14,960 nucleotides of DNA from DAOQTX01 sp035340715 (GCA_035340715.1 DAOQTX010000058.1:1-14960), one strand, 5' to 3'; shown: positions 6,125-14,369, numbered from the stretch's first letter. The notes: a model not told the origin generated them from the sequence alone. A program made the numbers and translations.

Positions 6125-8623
6125 TTACGCTTGAGCGATTGGACGCACCTCAGGATCGTTGATGATGCTAAAATCGATCCGATTATCTACATATCGTTTT
6201 GTTAAGGAATAATTGACCACATCAATCATTTCTTTCACATATACAAAGTTCATCCCATCTAAATAGTTCTTACTGATCTCTTCAATATCCTTACGATTGT
6301 CTTCACTGAGTATGATGGTATTAATTCCGGAACGCTTAGCTGCCAATATTTTTTCTTTTATCCCTCCTACTGCAAGTACTTTTCCACGTAATGTAATTTC
6401 ACCGGTCATGGCAATTTTCAATTTCACTTTTCTTTGTGTAAAAGCACTGGCCAATGATGTTAACATAGCAATTCCTGCCGATGGACCATCTTTTGGTGTA
6501 GCCCCTTCCGGAACATGAATGTGAATATCCCAACGATCGAAAACACGAGGATCGATATTCAACTCCAATGCATGAGCCTTTAAGTAGGCTAAAGCAATGG
6601 TAGCCGATTCTTTCATTACATCACCCAAATTTCCGGTGAGCGTTAACTTTCCTTTGCCTTTATTTAAACTGGTTTCGATAAATAATATCTCACCACCATG
6701 CGGAGTCCAAGCCAAACCGGTAACTACACCTGCCACATTATTATCAAGATATTTTTCTTTAATAAACTTAGGCGCTCCTAAAATTCTTCTTATATCTTCT
6801 GCACTTACTTTTACAGAATATTTTTCCTCCATTGCTACACTCTTAGCAATATTGCGCACAACGGATGCAATCATTTTTTCCAAACCTCGTACACCGGATT
6901 CACTGGTATATTGATCAACAATAATTTCGAGAATTTCTGGTTTAATCTGAACGTGTTTTTTCTTCAACCCATGTGCTTCTATTTGCTTGGGTATTAAATG
7001 ACGCTTGGCTATTTCAACTTTTTCTTCCAAAGTATAACCACTAATTTCAATAATCTCCATTCGGTCGCGCAGTGCGGGTTGAATAGAGCCTAATGAGTTG
7101 GCTGTGGCTATGAACAGTACATGGGATAAGTCATAACCCATCTCCAGGAAGTTGTCGTAAAATTCGTTGTTCTGTTCCGGATCAAGCACTTCGAGCATAG
7201 CACTAGAAGGGTCGCCATGATGATCAAAAGTAAGTTTATCAATTTCATCCAAAACAAAAACCGGATTGGATGTTTTTGCTTTCTTTATGTTTTGCACAAT
7301 TCGACCGGGCATAGCACCAATATACGTTTTACGATGTCCACGTATCTCAGCTTCATCGCGCAATCCACCCAATGACATGCGTACATATTTTCGACCCAAG
7401 GCTTCGGCAATTGATTTACCTAAGCTGGTTTTTCCCACACCGGGAGGACCATATAAACACATAATCGGAGATTTCATGTTTTGCTTGAGTTTTAGCACCG
7501 CCAAGTATTCCATGATTCTCTTCTTCACTCTTTCAAGTCCATAATGATCTTTGTCTAATATTTTCTCGGCATGTTTTAAATCAAAATTGTCGGTAGAATA
7601 TTCATTCCAGGGTAGCTCCAATAGCAAATCAAGATAATTCATTATAACGGAGTACTCTGCAGCAGCCGGATTGATGCGTTGCAATCGCTCCACTTCTTTA
7701 TCAAAAATTTCTGCTACTGCTTTCGACCATTTTTTCTTCCGAGATTTTTCTTTCATCTCCGCCACTTCCTGATCAAAAGTTGATCCACCCAGTTCTTCCT
7801 GTATGGTTTTCAATTGCTGATTTAAAAAGTATTCGCGTTGTTGTTTATCAATATCTACTTTTACTTTGCTTTGAATTTGATTTTTCAATTCAAGCATTTG
7901 TAATTCTTTCGTTAACAATTCAAGCACTTTGCCTGCACGAGCCTTCAAATCGTTCATCTCCAACAACTCTTGTTTCTTCATCAGTTCGGCATTCAAGTTG
8001 GAAGAAATGAAATTGATCAGAAATGAAGGGCTTTCAATATTTCGAATAGCAAAAGCTGCTTCGGAAGGCAGTTGAGGATTTTGCTTTATAATTTGAAGTG
8101 ACAAATCTTTCAATGAATCAACTAAGGCCACAAATTCCCTGTTCTTTGTATCGGGTTTTTGCTCCATCAGCGAATCCACTTTGCCTATAAAATACGGTTC
8201 TTCTTGTGTAAGTTCTTTAAGTTGAAATCTCTTTTTACCTTGAATGATTACCGTAGTATTTCCATCGGGCATTTGCAACATCTTCAATATGTATGCTACG
8301 GTACCTACTTTGAAAATATCTTTGAAACTCGGGTCTTCAATAGATCCTTCTTTTTGAGAAACTACTCCAATGGTTTTATCCGATTTGTACGCATCCTTAA
8401 TCAATCGAATGGATTTATCTCTCCCAACAGTGATGGGAATTACAACACCCGGAAACAAAACAGTATTGCGCAAAGGAAGTATCGGTAAAGTTTCAGGAAG
8501 ATCTTCTGCATTTATTTGTTCTTCGTCTTCTGAACTTAATAATGGAATTAAATCTGGTTCGTCATCTGTGACACCTGAAAGGACAAAAAGTGAATTTTTA
8601 TTTGGATTTGATTCTTGATTCAT
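6125..8623 (-). CDS. lon: ATP-dependent Lon protease
   Basis: An 832-residue cytoplasmic AAA+ serine protease that unfolds and degrades damaged and selected regulatory proteins as a hexamer. The Lon N-terminal substrate-binding domain begins near 45 (LPETLPILPLRNTVLFPG). A long helical region follows at roughly 210-340, then the AAA+ module with Walker A GPPGVGKTS at 392-400 and Walker B VFVLDEID at 455-462. The C-terminal protease domain carries the Ser-Lys dyad: S715 in DGPSAGIAM and K758 in GGIKEK, matching E. coli S679 and K722 in spacing. Length and domain order suit the LonA class. It starts after a hairpin terminator that ends the upstream GlmU-like gene, so it is probably its own transcription unit. 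I saw no convincing promoter box or heat-shock operator before it. Confidence 0.97.
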   Translation of the reverse strand: MNQESNPNKNSLFVLSGVTDDEPDLIPLLSSEDEEQINAEDLPETLPILPLRNTVLFPGVVIPITVGRDKSIRLIKDAYKSDKTIGVVSQKEGSIEDPSFKDIFKVGTVAYILKMLQMPDGNTTVIIQGKKRFQLKELTQEEPYFIGKVDSLMEQKPDTKNREFVALVDSLKDLSLQIIKQNPQLPSEAAFAIRNIESPSFLINFISSNLNAELMKKQELLEMNDLKARAGKVLELLTKELQMLELKNQIQSKVKVDIDKQQREYFLNQQLKTIQEELGGSTFDQEVAEMKEKSRKKKWSKAVAEIFDKEVERLQRINPAAAEYSVIMNYLDLLLELPWNEYSTDNFDLKHAEKILDKDHYGLERVKKRIMEYLAVLKLKQNMKSPIMCLYGPPGVGKTSLGKSIAEALGRKYVRMSLGGLRDEAEIRGHRKTYIGAMPGRIVQNIKKAKTSNPVFVLDEIDKLTFDHHGDPSSAMLEVLDPEQNNEFYDNFLEMGYDLSHVLFIATANSLGSIQPALRDRMEIIEISGYTLEEKVEIAKRHLIPKQIEAHGLKKKHVQIKPEILEIIVDQYTSESGVRGLEKMIASVVRNIAKSVAMEEKYSVKVSAEDIRRILGAPKFIKEKYLDNNVAGVVTGLAWTPHGGEILFIETSLNKGKGKLTLTGNLGDVMKESATIALAYLKAHALELNIDPRVFDRWDIHIHVPEGATPKDGPSAGIAMLTSLASAFTQRKVKLKIAMTGEITLRGKVLAVGGIKEKILAAKRSGINTIILSEDNRKDIEEISKNYLDGMNFVYVKEMIDVVNYSLTKRYVDNRIDFSIINDPEVRPIAQA

Positions 8624-8650
8624 GATTTAATAAGTCAATATGTCAGTTAA

Positions 8651-8701
8651 AATTAAGAAAAGAGCCCTTGGATTGATCAAACACTCCTAATTCAACAAGG
8701 G
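8651..8701 (-). terminator. Probable intrinsic terminator after the GlmU-like gene
   Basis: Read on the minus strand, CCCTTG (8701-8696) pairs with CAAGGG (8670-8665). TTGA (8695-8692) pairs with TCAA (8676-8673) just inside, with a two-base bulge and a 15-base loop. CTCTTTTCTTAATTTT follows. It begins 9 bases after the GlmU-like stop codon and separates that gene from lon. Confidence 0.6.
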
Positions 8702-8709
8702 TGCCAAAA

Positions 8710-9891
8710 CTATTTTTCAAATTCAGACAAGTATTTGAGCATTTTATATTCTGCATCACTCAACTCCACGCTTCTTCTTGACATTACATCTCTTATGGTT
8801 TGTATGGCTTTGTCAAATTTATATGTATCAAATCCTGAAGCTCCTCCCCACTTAAATGATGCAACATGTTTGGGTGGAAAATCGGCTCCAAAAACATTGA
8901 CACAAACATCAATACAAGTTCCTGTATTGAACATGGTATTGATACCTGCTTTTGAATGATCGCCCATCATCATACCACAAAAAATAGTTTGGGTATCAAT
9001 CAGGTTTCCAGAGCTATAATCGTGCAAGCTTACACTACTGTAATTATTTTTCAGGTTAGAAGTATTGGTGTCGGCTCCTAAATTACACCACTCTCCTATA
9101 ACCGAATTACCAATAAAACCATCGTGCGCTTTATTGGAATTGGCAAACAAAATTGAGTTGTTTACTTCTCCTCCAACTTTACATTGTGGTCCTATTGTAG
9201 TTGCCCCATAAATCTTCGCACCCATTTTTAACACCGCTCCATCACCTAATGCAAATGGACCTCTAATAGATGTACCTTCCATAATCTCCGCTCCTTTGCC
9301 TATATAAACCGGCCCAAGTGCGGCATTGATGATGGAACATTCTACCACAGCACCTTCTTCAACAAATACATTTTCAGTAGTGCGCACTCGATTAGATGAC
9401 GAAAGTGCATCACTTTTTCTATCGGCCGTCAACCACAAAAAGTCATCTGCAATTGCTTGTCCATTCCATTGAAAAATGTGCCAGGGCCGCTCAATAAATT
9501 GTATCGATTGTTCGCTATCAAAAATTATTTTTTCTGTTTCTATGGTTTTACCCTTCAGGTAATCTCCTACCCCATCTTGTGTTAAGTGGATGGCAATGCA
9601 AATTTCATTTTGATAAAGCGACTGCCCGGGTTTTAAATTGGATATGCTTGTAAATAGTGATTGAGTCAATAATAGATTTGCCGGTGCAATGATATTTTCT
9701 GCTTCAATTTGAATCGGATATTTTTCCGATAAGTAGCTTTCGCAGGCATCGCTCACTTTGGTGGCACCCAACTGTTCCCATTTTTCTTTTATGGTCAATA
9801 TTCCACATCGAATTTCAGAAGCAGGACGCGTAAAAGTAAAGGGTTTTAACTGCTGATGTATCGAATGAGTGGTCTGTAAAATAACGTTCAT
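8710..9891 (-). CDS. GlmU-like putative sugar nucleotidyltransferase/acetyltransferase (alternative bacterial GlmU type)
   Basis: A 393-residue protein matching the Bacteroidota family annotated as alternative GlmU (UDP-GlcNAc diphosphorylase/glucosamine-1-phosphate N-acetyltransferase-like). The N-terminal half (to about 165) is a divergent nucleotidyltransferase with FTFTRPASEIRCGILTIKEKW near 18-38. The usual GlmU LxAGxGTRM loop is absent. From about 170 a left-handed beta-helix of hexapeptide repeats runs to about 345. It includes KAHDGFIGNSVIGEWCNLGAD at 254-274, which corresponds to the GlmU acetyltransferase signature; H256 aligns with its catalytic His. The likely pathway is supply of UDP-GlcNAc or another activated sugar for cell-envelope synthesis in the cytoplasm, but the substrate has not been shown from sequence. 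It lies downstream of rpmE2 but is separated from it by a terminator. Confidence 0.85.
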   Translation of the reverse strand: MNVILQTTHSIHQQLKPFTFTRPASEIRCGILTIKEKWEQLGATKVSDACESYLSEKYPIQIEAENIIAPANLLLTQSLFTSISNLKPGQSLYQNEICIAIHLTQDGVGDYLKGKTIETEKIIFDSEQSIQFIERPWHIFQWNGQAIADDFLWLTADRKSDALSSSNRVRTTENVFVEEGAVVECSIINAALGPVYIGKGAEIMEGTSIRGPFALGDGAVLKMGAKIYGATTIGPQCKVGGEVNNSILFANSNKAHDGFIGNSVIGEWCNLGADTNTSNLKNNYSSVSLHDYSSGNLIDTQTIFCGMMMGDHSKAGINTMFNTGTCIDVCVNVFGADFPPKHVASFKWGGASGFDTYKFDKAIQTIRDVMSRRSVELSDAEYKMLKYLSEFEK

Positions 9892-9921
9892 AGATAATTT
9901 TGGATGTCACTGCTAAAAAAC

Positions 9922-9949
9922 AAAAAAGTCCCATCAAAATGGGACTTTT
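9922..9949 (-). terminator. Strong intrinsic terminator between rpmE2 and the GlmU-like gene
   Basis: An 11-base-pair perfect stem, AAAAGTCCCAT (9924-9934) with ATGGGACTTTT (9939-9949), closes a 4-base loop. On the minus strand it is followed by a T-rich run (TTTTTTGTTTTTT overall), as expected for terminating rpmE2, whose stop lies about 23 bases upstream. The hairpin is symmetrical and could act weakly in the other direction. Confidence 0.85.
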
Positions 9950-9972
9950 AAGCATGTATTTTTTAACAATAA

Positions 9973-10245
9973 TTACTCTTGTTCTTTCTTTCCGGTTTTA
10001 CGCTTAGCATATCGAGAATTAAACTTATCTACACGTCCTGCAGTATCAACCAATTTCATTTTACCGGTATAATAAGGATGTGACATATGCGATAATTCAA
10101 GCTTTACCAATGGATATTCTTTTCCATCTTCCCAAGTAATGGTATCTTTTGTTTCAACCGTTGAACGGCTCATAAATGCATAATCGCACGAAATATCTTT
10201 AAAAACCACTAAACGGTATTGCTTTGGGTGTATATCCTTTTTCAT
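9973..10245 (-). CDS. rpmE2: 50S ribosomal protein L31 type B
   Basis: A 90-residue ribosomal protein of the large subunit, recognisable from the start MKKDIHPKQYRLVVFKD, the central YAFMSRSTV, and the SHPYYTGKMKLVDTAGRVDKFNSRY block near the C-terminus. It lacks the CxxC zinc-binding cysteines of type A L31, so it is the zinc-independent paralogue form, which is often the only L31 in Bacteroidota. The frame stays open upstream to an ATG at 10326, which would add 27 residues. That segment contains the promoter and does not look like L31, so the ATG at 10245 is chosen. The gene has its own promoter and a strong terminator, making it a monocistronic unit. Placement beside the GlmU-like gene is, from memory, frequent in this phylum. 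Confidence 0.95.
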   Translation of the reverse strand: MKKDIHPKQYRLVVFKDISCDYAFMSRSTVETKDTITWEDGKEYPLVKLELSHMSHPYYTGKMKLVDTAGRVDKFNSRYAKRKTGKKEQE

Positions 10246-10266
10246 TTTCTCTTTTTTTGAGGTGTG

Positions 10267-10299
10267 CAAAGGTAAACATTTAATGTATATGTGCAAAAA
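10267..10299 (-). promoter_or_regulatory. Textbook Bacteroidota promoter for rpmE2
   Basis: On the minus strand a TTTTTG -33 box (10299-10294) is followed after 19 bases by a TACCTTTG -7 box (10274-10267). The -7 box matches TAnnTTTG and the spacing is ideal. The start codon is 22 bases further on, after an A-rich leader. This also supports the downstream ATG of rpmE2. Confidence 0.7.
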
Positions 10300-10420
10300 T
10301 TTGATGCCACTAAAGCTAAGCTCCATTTTTATTCAATTTGACTCGATTTATTCTCTATTTCCTTTTGTTTTTATCGTGTCATAATCATTCTTCCCTATAG
10401 GACATTTATGAATGAATCTC

Positions 10421-10428
10421 TAATTTTG
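10421..10428 (+). promoter_or_regulatory. Possible -7 promoter element for the SGNH hydrolase gene (TAATTTTG)
   Basis: TAATTTTG matches the -7 consensus 36 bases before the ATG at 10465. No TTG-type -33 box is visible at the right distance. The rest of the 219-base gap between rpmE2 and this gene holds only the rpmE2 promoter and AT-rich sequence. Confidence 0.35.
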
Positions 10429-10464
10429 ATCGAATCACTAAACGAATCCAGAAAATAACCTGAT

Positions 10465-11736
10465 ATGAAATTCAAGAAAACTCTGCTCCTCTTTTCCTTT
10501 ACTTTCATGTTTTGCTTTTGTGCTCTAGCACAGCAAATCAAGAATGTACTTTTTATAGGCAATAGTTATACCTATTACAATAACTTACCACAGCTGTTGA
10601 GCAGCATGGCTTCATCTACCGGAGATTCTATTTGGTTCGATAGCAATACACCCGGAGGATATACCTTACAAGCTCATAGCAGCGATGCCAATACACTGTT
10701 TAAAATTGCACAGGGAAATTGGGACTATGTAGTATTGCAAGAACAAAGTCAGCGCCCATCTTTTCCTATTGCTTCCGTTCAGTTTGATGTTTTTCCTTAT
10801 GCCCGTAAGTTAGACAGTTTGATAACCCTTGCCAATCCTTGCACCGAAACGGCTTTTTATATGACCTGGGGCAGAAAAAATGGCGATGCCAATAATTGTT
10901 TTTCATGGCCTCCGGTGTGTACCTACGATGGCATGGACAGTTTACTCAATTTGCGTTACCGAATGATGGCCGATAGCAACAATGCCATACTTTCTCCGGT
11001 AGGAGCAGTTTGGAATTATATCCGAACCCAATATCCGCTCATCGAATTGTATCAAGCAGATGAAAGTCATCCTTCACTCGAAGGAAGTTATGCCGCTGCT
11101 CTTACTTTTTATACCACTATTCTCAGAAAAGATCCTTATTTGGTAAACTACGATGCCGGTTTGCCCTCTTCCACAACTTCCAACATAAAAGATGCCGTGA
11201 AAAGTGTAGTCTTCGATTCGTTATCGGTTTGGCATGTTGGCGAATACGATCCGCAAGCCAATTTCTCTTTCATCACCAATGGCACTACCCAAGTAGCTTT
11301 TACCAATACTTCAATCAATGCACAAGGATACTATTGGAGTTTTGGTGACGGAAACAGCAGCAGCCTACCCAATCCGGTGCACCAGTATACCAACAATGGT
11401 ATTTACACAGTAATGCTAATAGCATGGAATTGCAGTCAAGCCGACACTAGTATTTATCAAGTTAATACCCTGAGCACTGGTATAGAGGAGCAAAATTCGC
11501 AACAAACTATTTTGGTGCAACAATCATTGGGCAATCAAAATGTTATTTTGCAGCTGCCTCCCGAATTACAAAACAGCACCCTAAGAGTAAAACTTTTTTC
11601 ATCCTTAGGTGAATGTGTTTTGGATTCAAAATGGAATAATCAATCCTCGCTAAATTTAAATATCAAAAATCTCCGCAAGGGTGTGTATTTCATCCGCATC
11701 AATGAAAAATGGATCAGCCGGCTCATGATTATTTAA
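10465..11736 (+). CDS. Secreted SGNH/GDSL-type hydrolase with PKD domain and T9SS C-terminal sorting domain
   Basis: A 423-residue exported protein. Residues 1-22 form a signal peptide (KFKK, hydrophobic core, CALA) with likely cleavage after A22. The catalytic domain spans about 25-225: nucleophile S34 in FIGNSYTYYNN, a GGYTL loop near 64-68, LQEQSQRP at 91-98, and D199-x-x-H202 in ADESHPS. Together these fit an SGNH hydrolase. A PKD-type domain follows (about 264-335; WSFGDGNSS, then PNPVHQYTNNGIYTV). Residues 345-423 look like a type IX secretion sorting domain (type A style), with RVKLFSSLGECV and LRKGVYFIRI. Its substrate is unknown; esterase or carbohydrate de-esterification is typical of the superfamily. 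It probably travels to the outer membrane or outside the cell and precedes a lipoprotein gene on the same strand. Confidence 0.85.
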   Translation: MKFKKTLLLFSFTFMFCFCALAQQIKNVLFIGNSYTYYNNLPQLLSSMASSTGDSIWFDSNTPGGYTLQAHSSDANTLFKIAQGNWDYVVLQEQSQRPSFPIASVQFDVFPYARKLDSLITLANPCTETAFYMTWGRKNGDANNCFSWPPVCTYDGMDSLLNLRYRMMADSNNAILSPVGAVWNYIRTQYPLIELYQADESHPSLEGSYAAALTFYTTILRKDPYLVNYDAGLPSSTTSNIKDAVKSVVFDSLSVWHVGEYDPQANFSFITNGTTQVAFTNTSINAQGYYWSFGDGNSSSLPNPVHQYTNNGIYTVMLIAWNCSQADTSIYQVNTLSTGIEEQNSQQTILVQQSLGNQNVILQLPPELQNSTLRVKLFSSLGECVLDSKWNNQSSLNLNIKNLRKGVYFIRINEKWISRLMII

Positions 11737-11785
11737 TATTTATTCTTCTGTTTGGGCAAGCAACAACACCGGCCATTATTTTTCG

Positions 11786-11819
11786 TTGTTACATCAATTG
11801 TTAATATAGAGTATATTTG
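11786..11819 (+). promoter_or_regulatory. Likely promoter immediately before the lipoprotein gene (TATATTTG)
   Basis: TATATTTG at 11812-11819 matches the -7 consensus. TTG at 11786-11788, 23 bases upstream, may be the -33 core, at the long end of the spacing. Only 7 bases separate the -7 box from the ATG at 11827, so transcription would begin at or next to the start codon. Confidence 0.45.
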
Positions 11820-11826
11820 CGACCCT

Positions 11827-13272
11827 ATGCCAGCATTCAGGACTTTAGCCATCATCTTTTTTACTTTAATCATGTCAAGTTCTTGCCGAAAACAAGACGA
11901 CTTTCTAAGCGATAAAGGTGCTACTCTAGATTTTTCGGAAAAACTGGTTTTGTTCGATACGGTATTTGTTACTGTGGGCAGCACCACCAAACAACTCAAA
12001 GTTTACAACCGGAATTCGAAACCGGTAAAAATTCAATCGCTTCGATTGGCCAGTGGAAACGCTTCGGCCTACCGCTTAAATGTGAATGGATTGTCGGGAA
12101 AAGTTTTTAGCAATATTGAAATAAAGGATAAGGATAGCCTTTACATTTTTATCGAAGTAACCGTGCCCGATCCTCAATCGCCCAATACCCCTTTTGTATT
12201 GGCCGACAGTATTGTTTTTACGCTCAATGGTCAGCAACAAGATGTTGACTTGGTTGCTTGGGGACAAAGAGCCAATTTTATTTTCCCCACAGACACCATC
12301 AGCGGCCTGCCTCCTTATTCAGTGGTGTCTTGCAATGCCGTTTGGGACAGTCTGCTGCCCTATGTTATTTATGGATATGCAGTGGTGGACAGCTGCACCT
12401 TAACCATTAGTGAAGGAACCAAAGTTCATTTTTACAACAACTCAGGTTTGTGGGTTTATCCAGGAGGAACTCTTCATGTAGAAGGAACCAAAGAACATCC
12501 GGTTCAGTTTTTAGGAACCCGACTCGATCCGCTGTACGCTGATATTCCCGGACAGTGGGACCGCATTTGGATCAACGAAGGAAGCATCGACAACCGAATC
12601 GACTACGCCATTATTAAAAACGGATTCATCGGCATACAAACCGAAGAATTGCTCACGCCATTACAAAACACTCCGCGCAAATTATATCTCAGCAATACCA
12701 TCATCAAAAACATGAGTGGCTTCGGACTCTTCAGCCGAAACTATATTATCGACAGTTACAATACCGTTATCGGCAACTGTGGTTTGGGTGGTGCCGCACT
12801 CACTGCCGGTGGCGATTATTTATTCCGTCATTGCACCTTTGCCAACTATTGGAGCTATAACCAACGCCCTTTCCCCAGTGTGTACATCAACAACTACAGC
12901 AGCGATCAGAATGGCAATACCGTACCGAGCAATTTGGTCAATGCCACTTTTGGCAATTGCATTGTATATGGAAATAAGGAAAGCGAACTAAGTCTTGAAT
13001 TCACTTCTTCTGCTCAATCCAACTATGTGTTTGATCACACCCTCATTAAAGTGGACAACAATTTTAATACAGCCACTCCGCAATTCATCAATATTCTCAA
13101 AAACAAAAATCCGCGCTTTGTCAATTACAGCAACAATATTTTTGAACTCGACACGCTAAGCCCCGCCAAAGATTTTGGAACAAACACGTATGCCACCGGC
13201 AATGCACTGTTTGATTTAAAAGGTATAATGAGAAACTTACCCGACCTGGGTGCTTTCGAAAGAGTGGAATAG
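11827..13272 (+). CDS. Outer-surface lipoprotein, parallel beta-helix/choice-of-anchor Q type
   Basis: A 481-residue predicted lipoprotein. The frame opens at an ATG at 11752, but that start would overlap the promoter and place 25 non-signal-like residues ahead. The ATG at 11827 gives a proper signal peptide (FRTLAIIFFTLIMSSSC) with lipobox cysteine C20, so it is chosen. After C20 comes RKQDDF, lysine plus acidic residues reminiscent of lipoprotein surface-export signals described in Bacteroidota. Residues about 30-150 look like a beta-sandwich. From about 160 on, repeated short strands rich in Asn, Gly and Ile (for example HFYNNSGLWVYPGGTLHVEGT, then FGLFSRNYIIDSYNTVIGN) suggest a right-handed beta-helix. 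The C-terminus LSPAKDFGTN...LPDLGAFERVE matches choice-of-anchor Q endings. No catalytic residues are recognised. It may bind or process a surface polysaccharide, which is inference. Confidence 0.8.
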   Translation: MPAFRTLAIIFFTLIMSSSCRKQDDFLSDKGATLDFSEKLVLFDTVFVTVGSTTKQLKVYNRNSKPVKIQSLRLASGNASAYRLNVNGLSGKVFSNIEIKDKDSLYIFIEVTVPDPQSPNTPFVLADSIVFTLNGQQQDVDLVAWGQRANFIFPTDTISGLPPYSVVSCNAVWDSLLPYVIYGYAVVDSCTLTISEGTKVHFYNNSGLWVYPGGTLHVEGTKEHPVQFLGTRLDPLYADIPGQWDRIWINEGSIDNRIDYAIIKNGFIGIQTEELLTPLQNTPRKLYLSNTIIKNMSGFGLFSRNYIIDSYNTVIGNCGLGGAALTAGGDYLFRHCTFANYWSYNQRPFPSVYINNYSSDQNGNTVPSNLVNATFGNCIVYGNKESELSLEFTSSAQSNYVFDHTLIKVDNNFNTATPQFINILKNKNPRFVNYSNNIFELDTLSPAKDFGTNTYATGNALFDLKGIMRNLPDLGAFERVE

Positions 13273-13285
13273 ATACATTTTCTTC

Positions 13286-14314
13286 TTATAGCTGCGATAA
13301 AAAATCAAGCGTATTAATATCGTCTGCATAGTCGGTAAAAGAAGGACATTGCGTTGTACCCATCCGAACCGAACCTTCAATAAAATCCTCTTCTGATACC
13401 ACACATTGCAATTCATTATTTTGCGCAGCCAAGATTGCAGTCAATTCATCCTTGTTGGTATAATACTCATAGTGCAATACACTCAAAGGCGAATTCAAAG
13501 ACGCATCTTCTTTCACGATCAAAAAATTATTGGTCAAAAATGCATCCTTATTCAACAGATAAATTGCTCTATAATAATCGTAATTGTTCATGTATTTGCT
13601 GTGCTGCATCAGTTTCTCGTAAGGCATCAGCGATTCAAAAAATAAATTAAAATCATAGCCTTTGGGAACATACAGTTTTGATACACTTCTGCAACCCATT
13701 CCAAAATAATCGAATACATCTTGCGCCAATAAACTCAGCTGCTCTTTCGATTCATTAGCGCTCAATACCGCCACACTATTTCTGCTCTTACGAATAATGT
13801 GAGGATACTTCGAAAAATAATACTCAAAATATCTACCGCTGTTATTGCTGCCGGTGGCAATCACAGCATCGGGTTCAAAAATCTTATGTATGTATTCAAT
13901 CCGATCAGACCAACGGCTATCCATCTGCAATAAATTCTCCATCAAAAATGGAATCAATATTTTATCATCAGAAGAAAGTTTTACAAAAGCTTTGTGCCCC
14001 GACAATAAAATGCACAACACATCATGAAAGCCTACGGCCGGAATATTTCCTGCCAATATTGTGGCCACCTTTTTCTTCTTCCCTTCCTCCTTATTAGTTC
14101 TGCCTTCCAAAGCCTTGCTCAAAGCATCTTTGCTCAACCAGCTTCGAATATTTTCCAGCATTTTCATTTGGTTCGAATGCGTAAACCAAGGGTTATACGA
14201 TTCACATTCTTTCAGCATCTGTTCAAACAAAGGATGGCTCGAAGAATGCTTCATGTATTGCTCCAAACAATCGCCCAGTTGGCATAAGCTATCAACACGC
14301 TCTGTTAGTTTCAT
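13286..14314 (-). CDS. LuxC-like acyl-CoA reductase
   Basis: A 342-residue protein of the LuxC/acyl-CoA reductase family, part of the aldehyde dehydrogenase superfamily, which reduces acyl-CoA or acyl thioesters to aldehydes with NAD(P)H (known). Seen: the nucleotide-binding-type segment VATILAGNIPAVGFHDVLC at 83-101, VIATGSNNSGRYFEYYF at 151-167, and the probable catalytic cysteine C208 in YFGMGCRSVSKLYVP. There is no signal peptide. No other lux genes are present, so this is not a luminescence locus. Small LuxC-like proteins of this type are, from memory, widespread in Bacteroidota beside the same ferredoxin. It is divergent from the ferredoxin gene with 74 bases between and converges on the lipoprotein gene with 13 bases between stops. 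The physiological substrate is not known. Confidence 0.85.
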   Translation of the reverse strand: MKLTERVDSLCQLGDCLEQYMKHSSSHPLFEQMLKECESYNPWFTHSNQMKMLENIRSWLSKDALSKALEGRTNKEEGKKKKVATILAGNIPAVGFHDVLCILLSGHKAFVKLSSDDKILIPFLMENLLQMDSRWSDRIEYIHKIFEPDAVIATGSNNSGRYFEYYFSKYPHIIRKSRNSVAVLSANESKEQLSLLAQDVFDYFGMGCRSVSKLYVPKGYDFNLFFESLMPYEKLMQHSKYMNNYDYYRAIYLLNKDAFLTNNFLIVKEDASLNSPLSVLHYEYYTNKDELTAILAAQNNELQCVVSEEDFIEGSVRMGTTQCPSFTDYADDINTLDFLSQL

Positions 14315-14349
14315 AAGATTCTACAATGTACTATACGTAACTTTATATT

Positions 14350-14357
14350 TATATTTG
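14350..14357 (+). promoter_or_regulatory. Likely -7 promoter element for the ferredoxin gene (TATATTTG)
   Basis: TATATTTG matches TAnnTTTG and lies 31 bases before the ferredoxin ATG. No clear TTTG -33 box is seen. It sits immediately beside an opposite-facing element for the reductase. Confidence 0.5.
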
Positions 14358-14361
14358 TGTT

Positions 14362-14369
14362 CAAATGTA
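14362..14369 (-). promoter_or_regulatory. Possible -7 promoter element for the acyl-CoA reductase gene (TACATTTG)
   Basis: On the minus strand TACATTTG matches the -7 consensus, 47 bases before the reductase ATG. It lies downstream of the ferredoxin -7 box, so the two divergent transcripts would overlap by a few bases at their 5' ends. The -33 region is not convincing. Confidence 0.35.

Noticed and set aside
1412..6540. Apparent enrichment of the palindrome CGATCG in the left part of the window
   Set aside because: I found about six by eye, against roughly two expected for this composition. All are inside coding regions with irregular spacing, so no function is claimed.
10246..10326. 27-residue N-terminal extension of L31
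   Set aside because: It contains the -7 and -33 promoter boxes, and the conserved L31 start MKKDIHP begins exactly at 10245.
11762..11790. AACAAC/GTTGTT inverted repeat after the SGNH gene as a terminator
   Set aside because: Only 6 AT-leaning pairs around a 17-base loop and no T run follows; too weak to call.
11733..11999. 88-codon minus-strand frame across the lipoprotein start
   Set aside because: It is antisense to the lipoprotein signal peptide and promoter and shows no domain features; chance frame.
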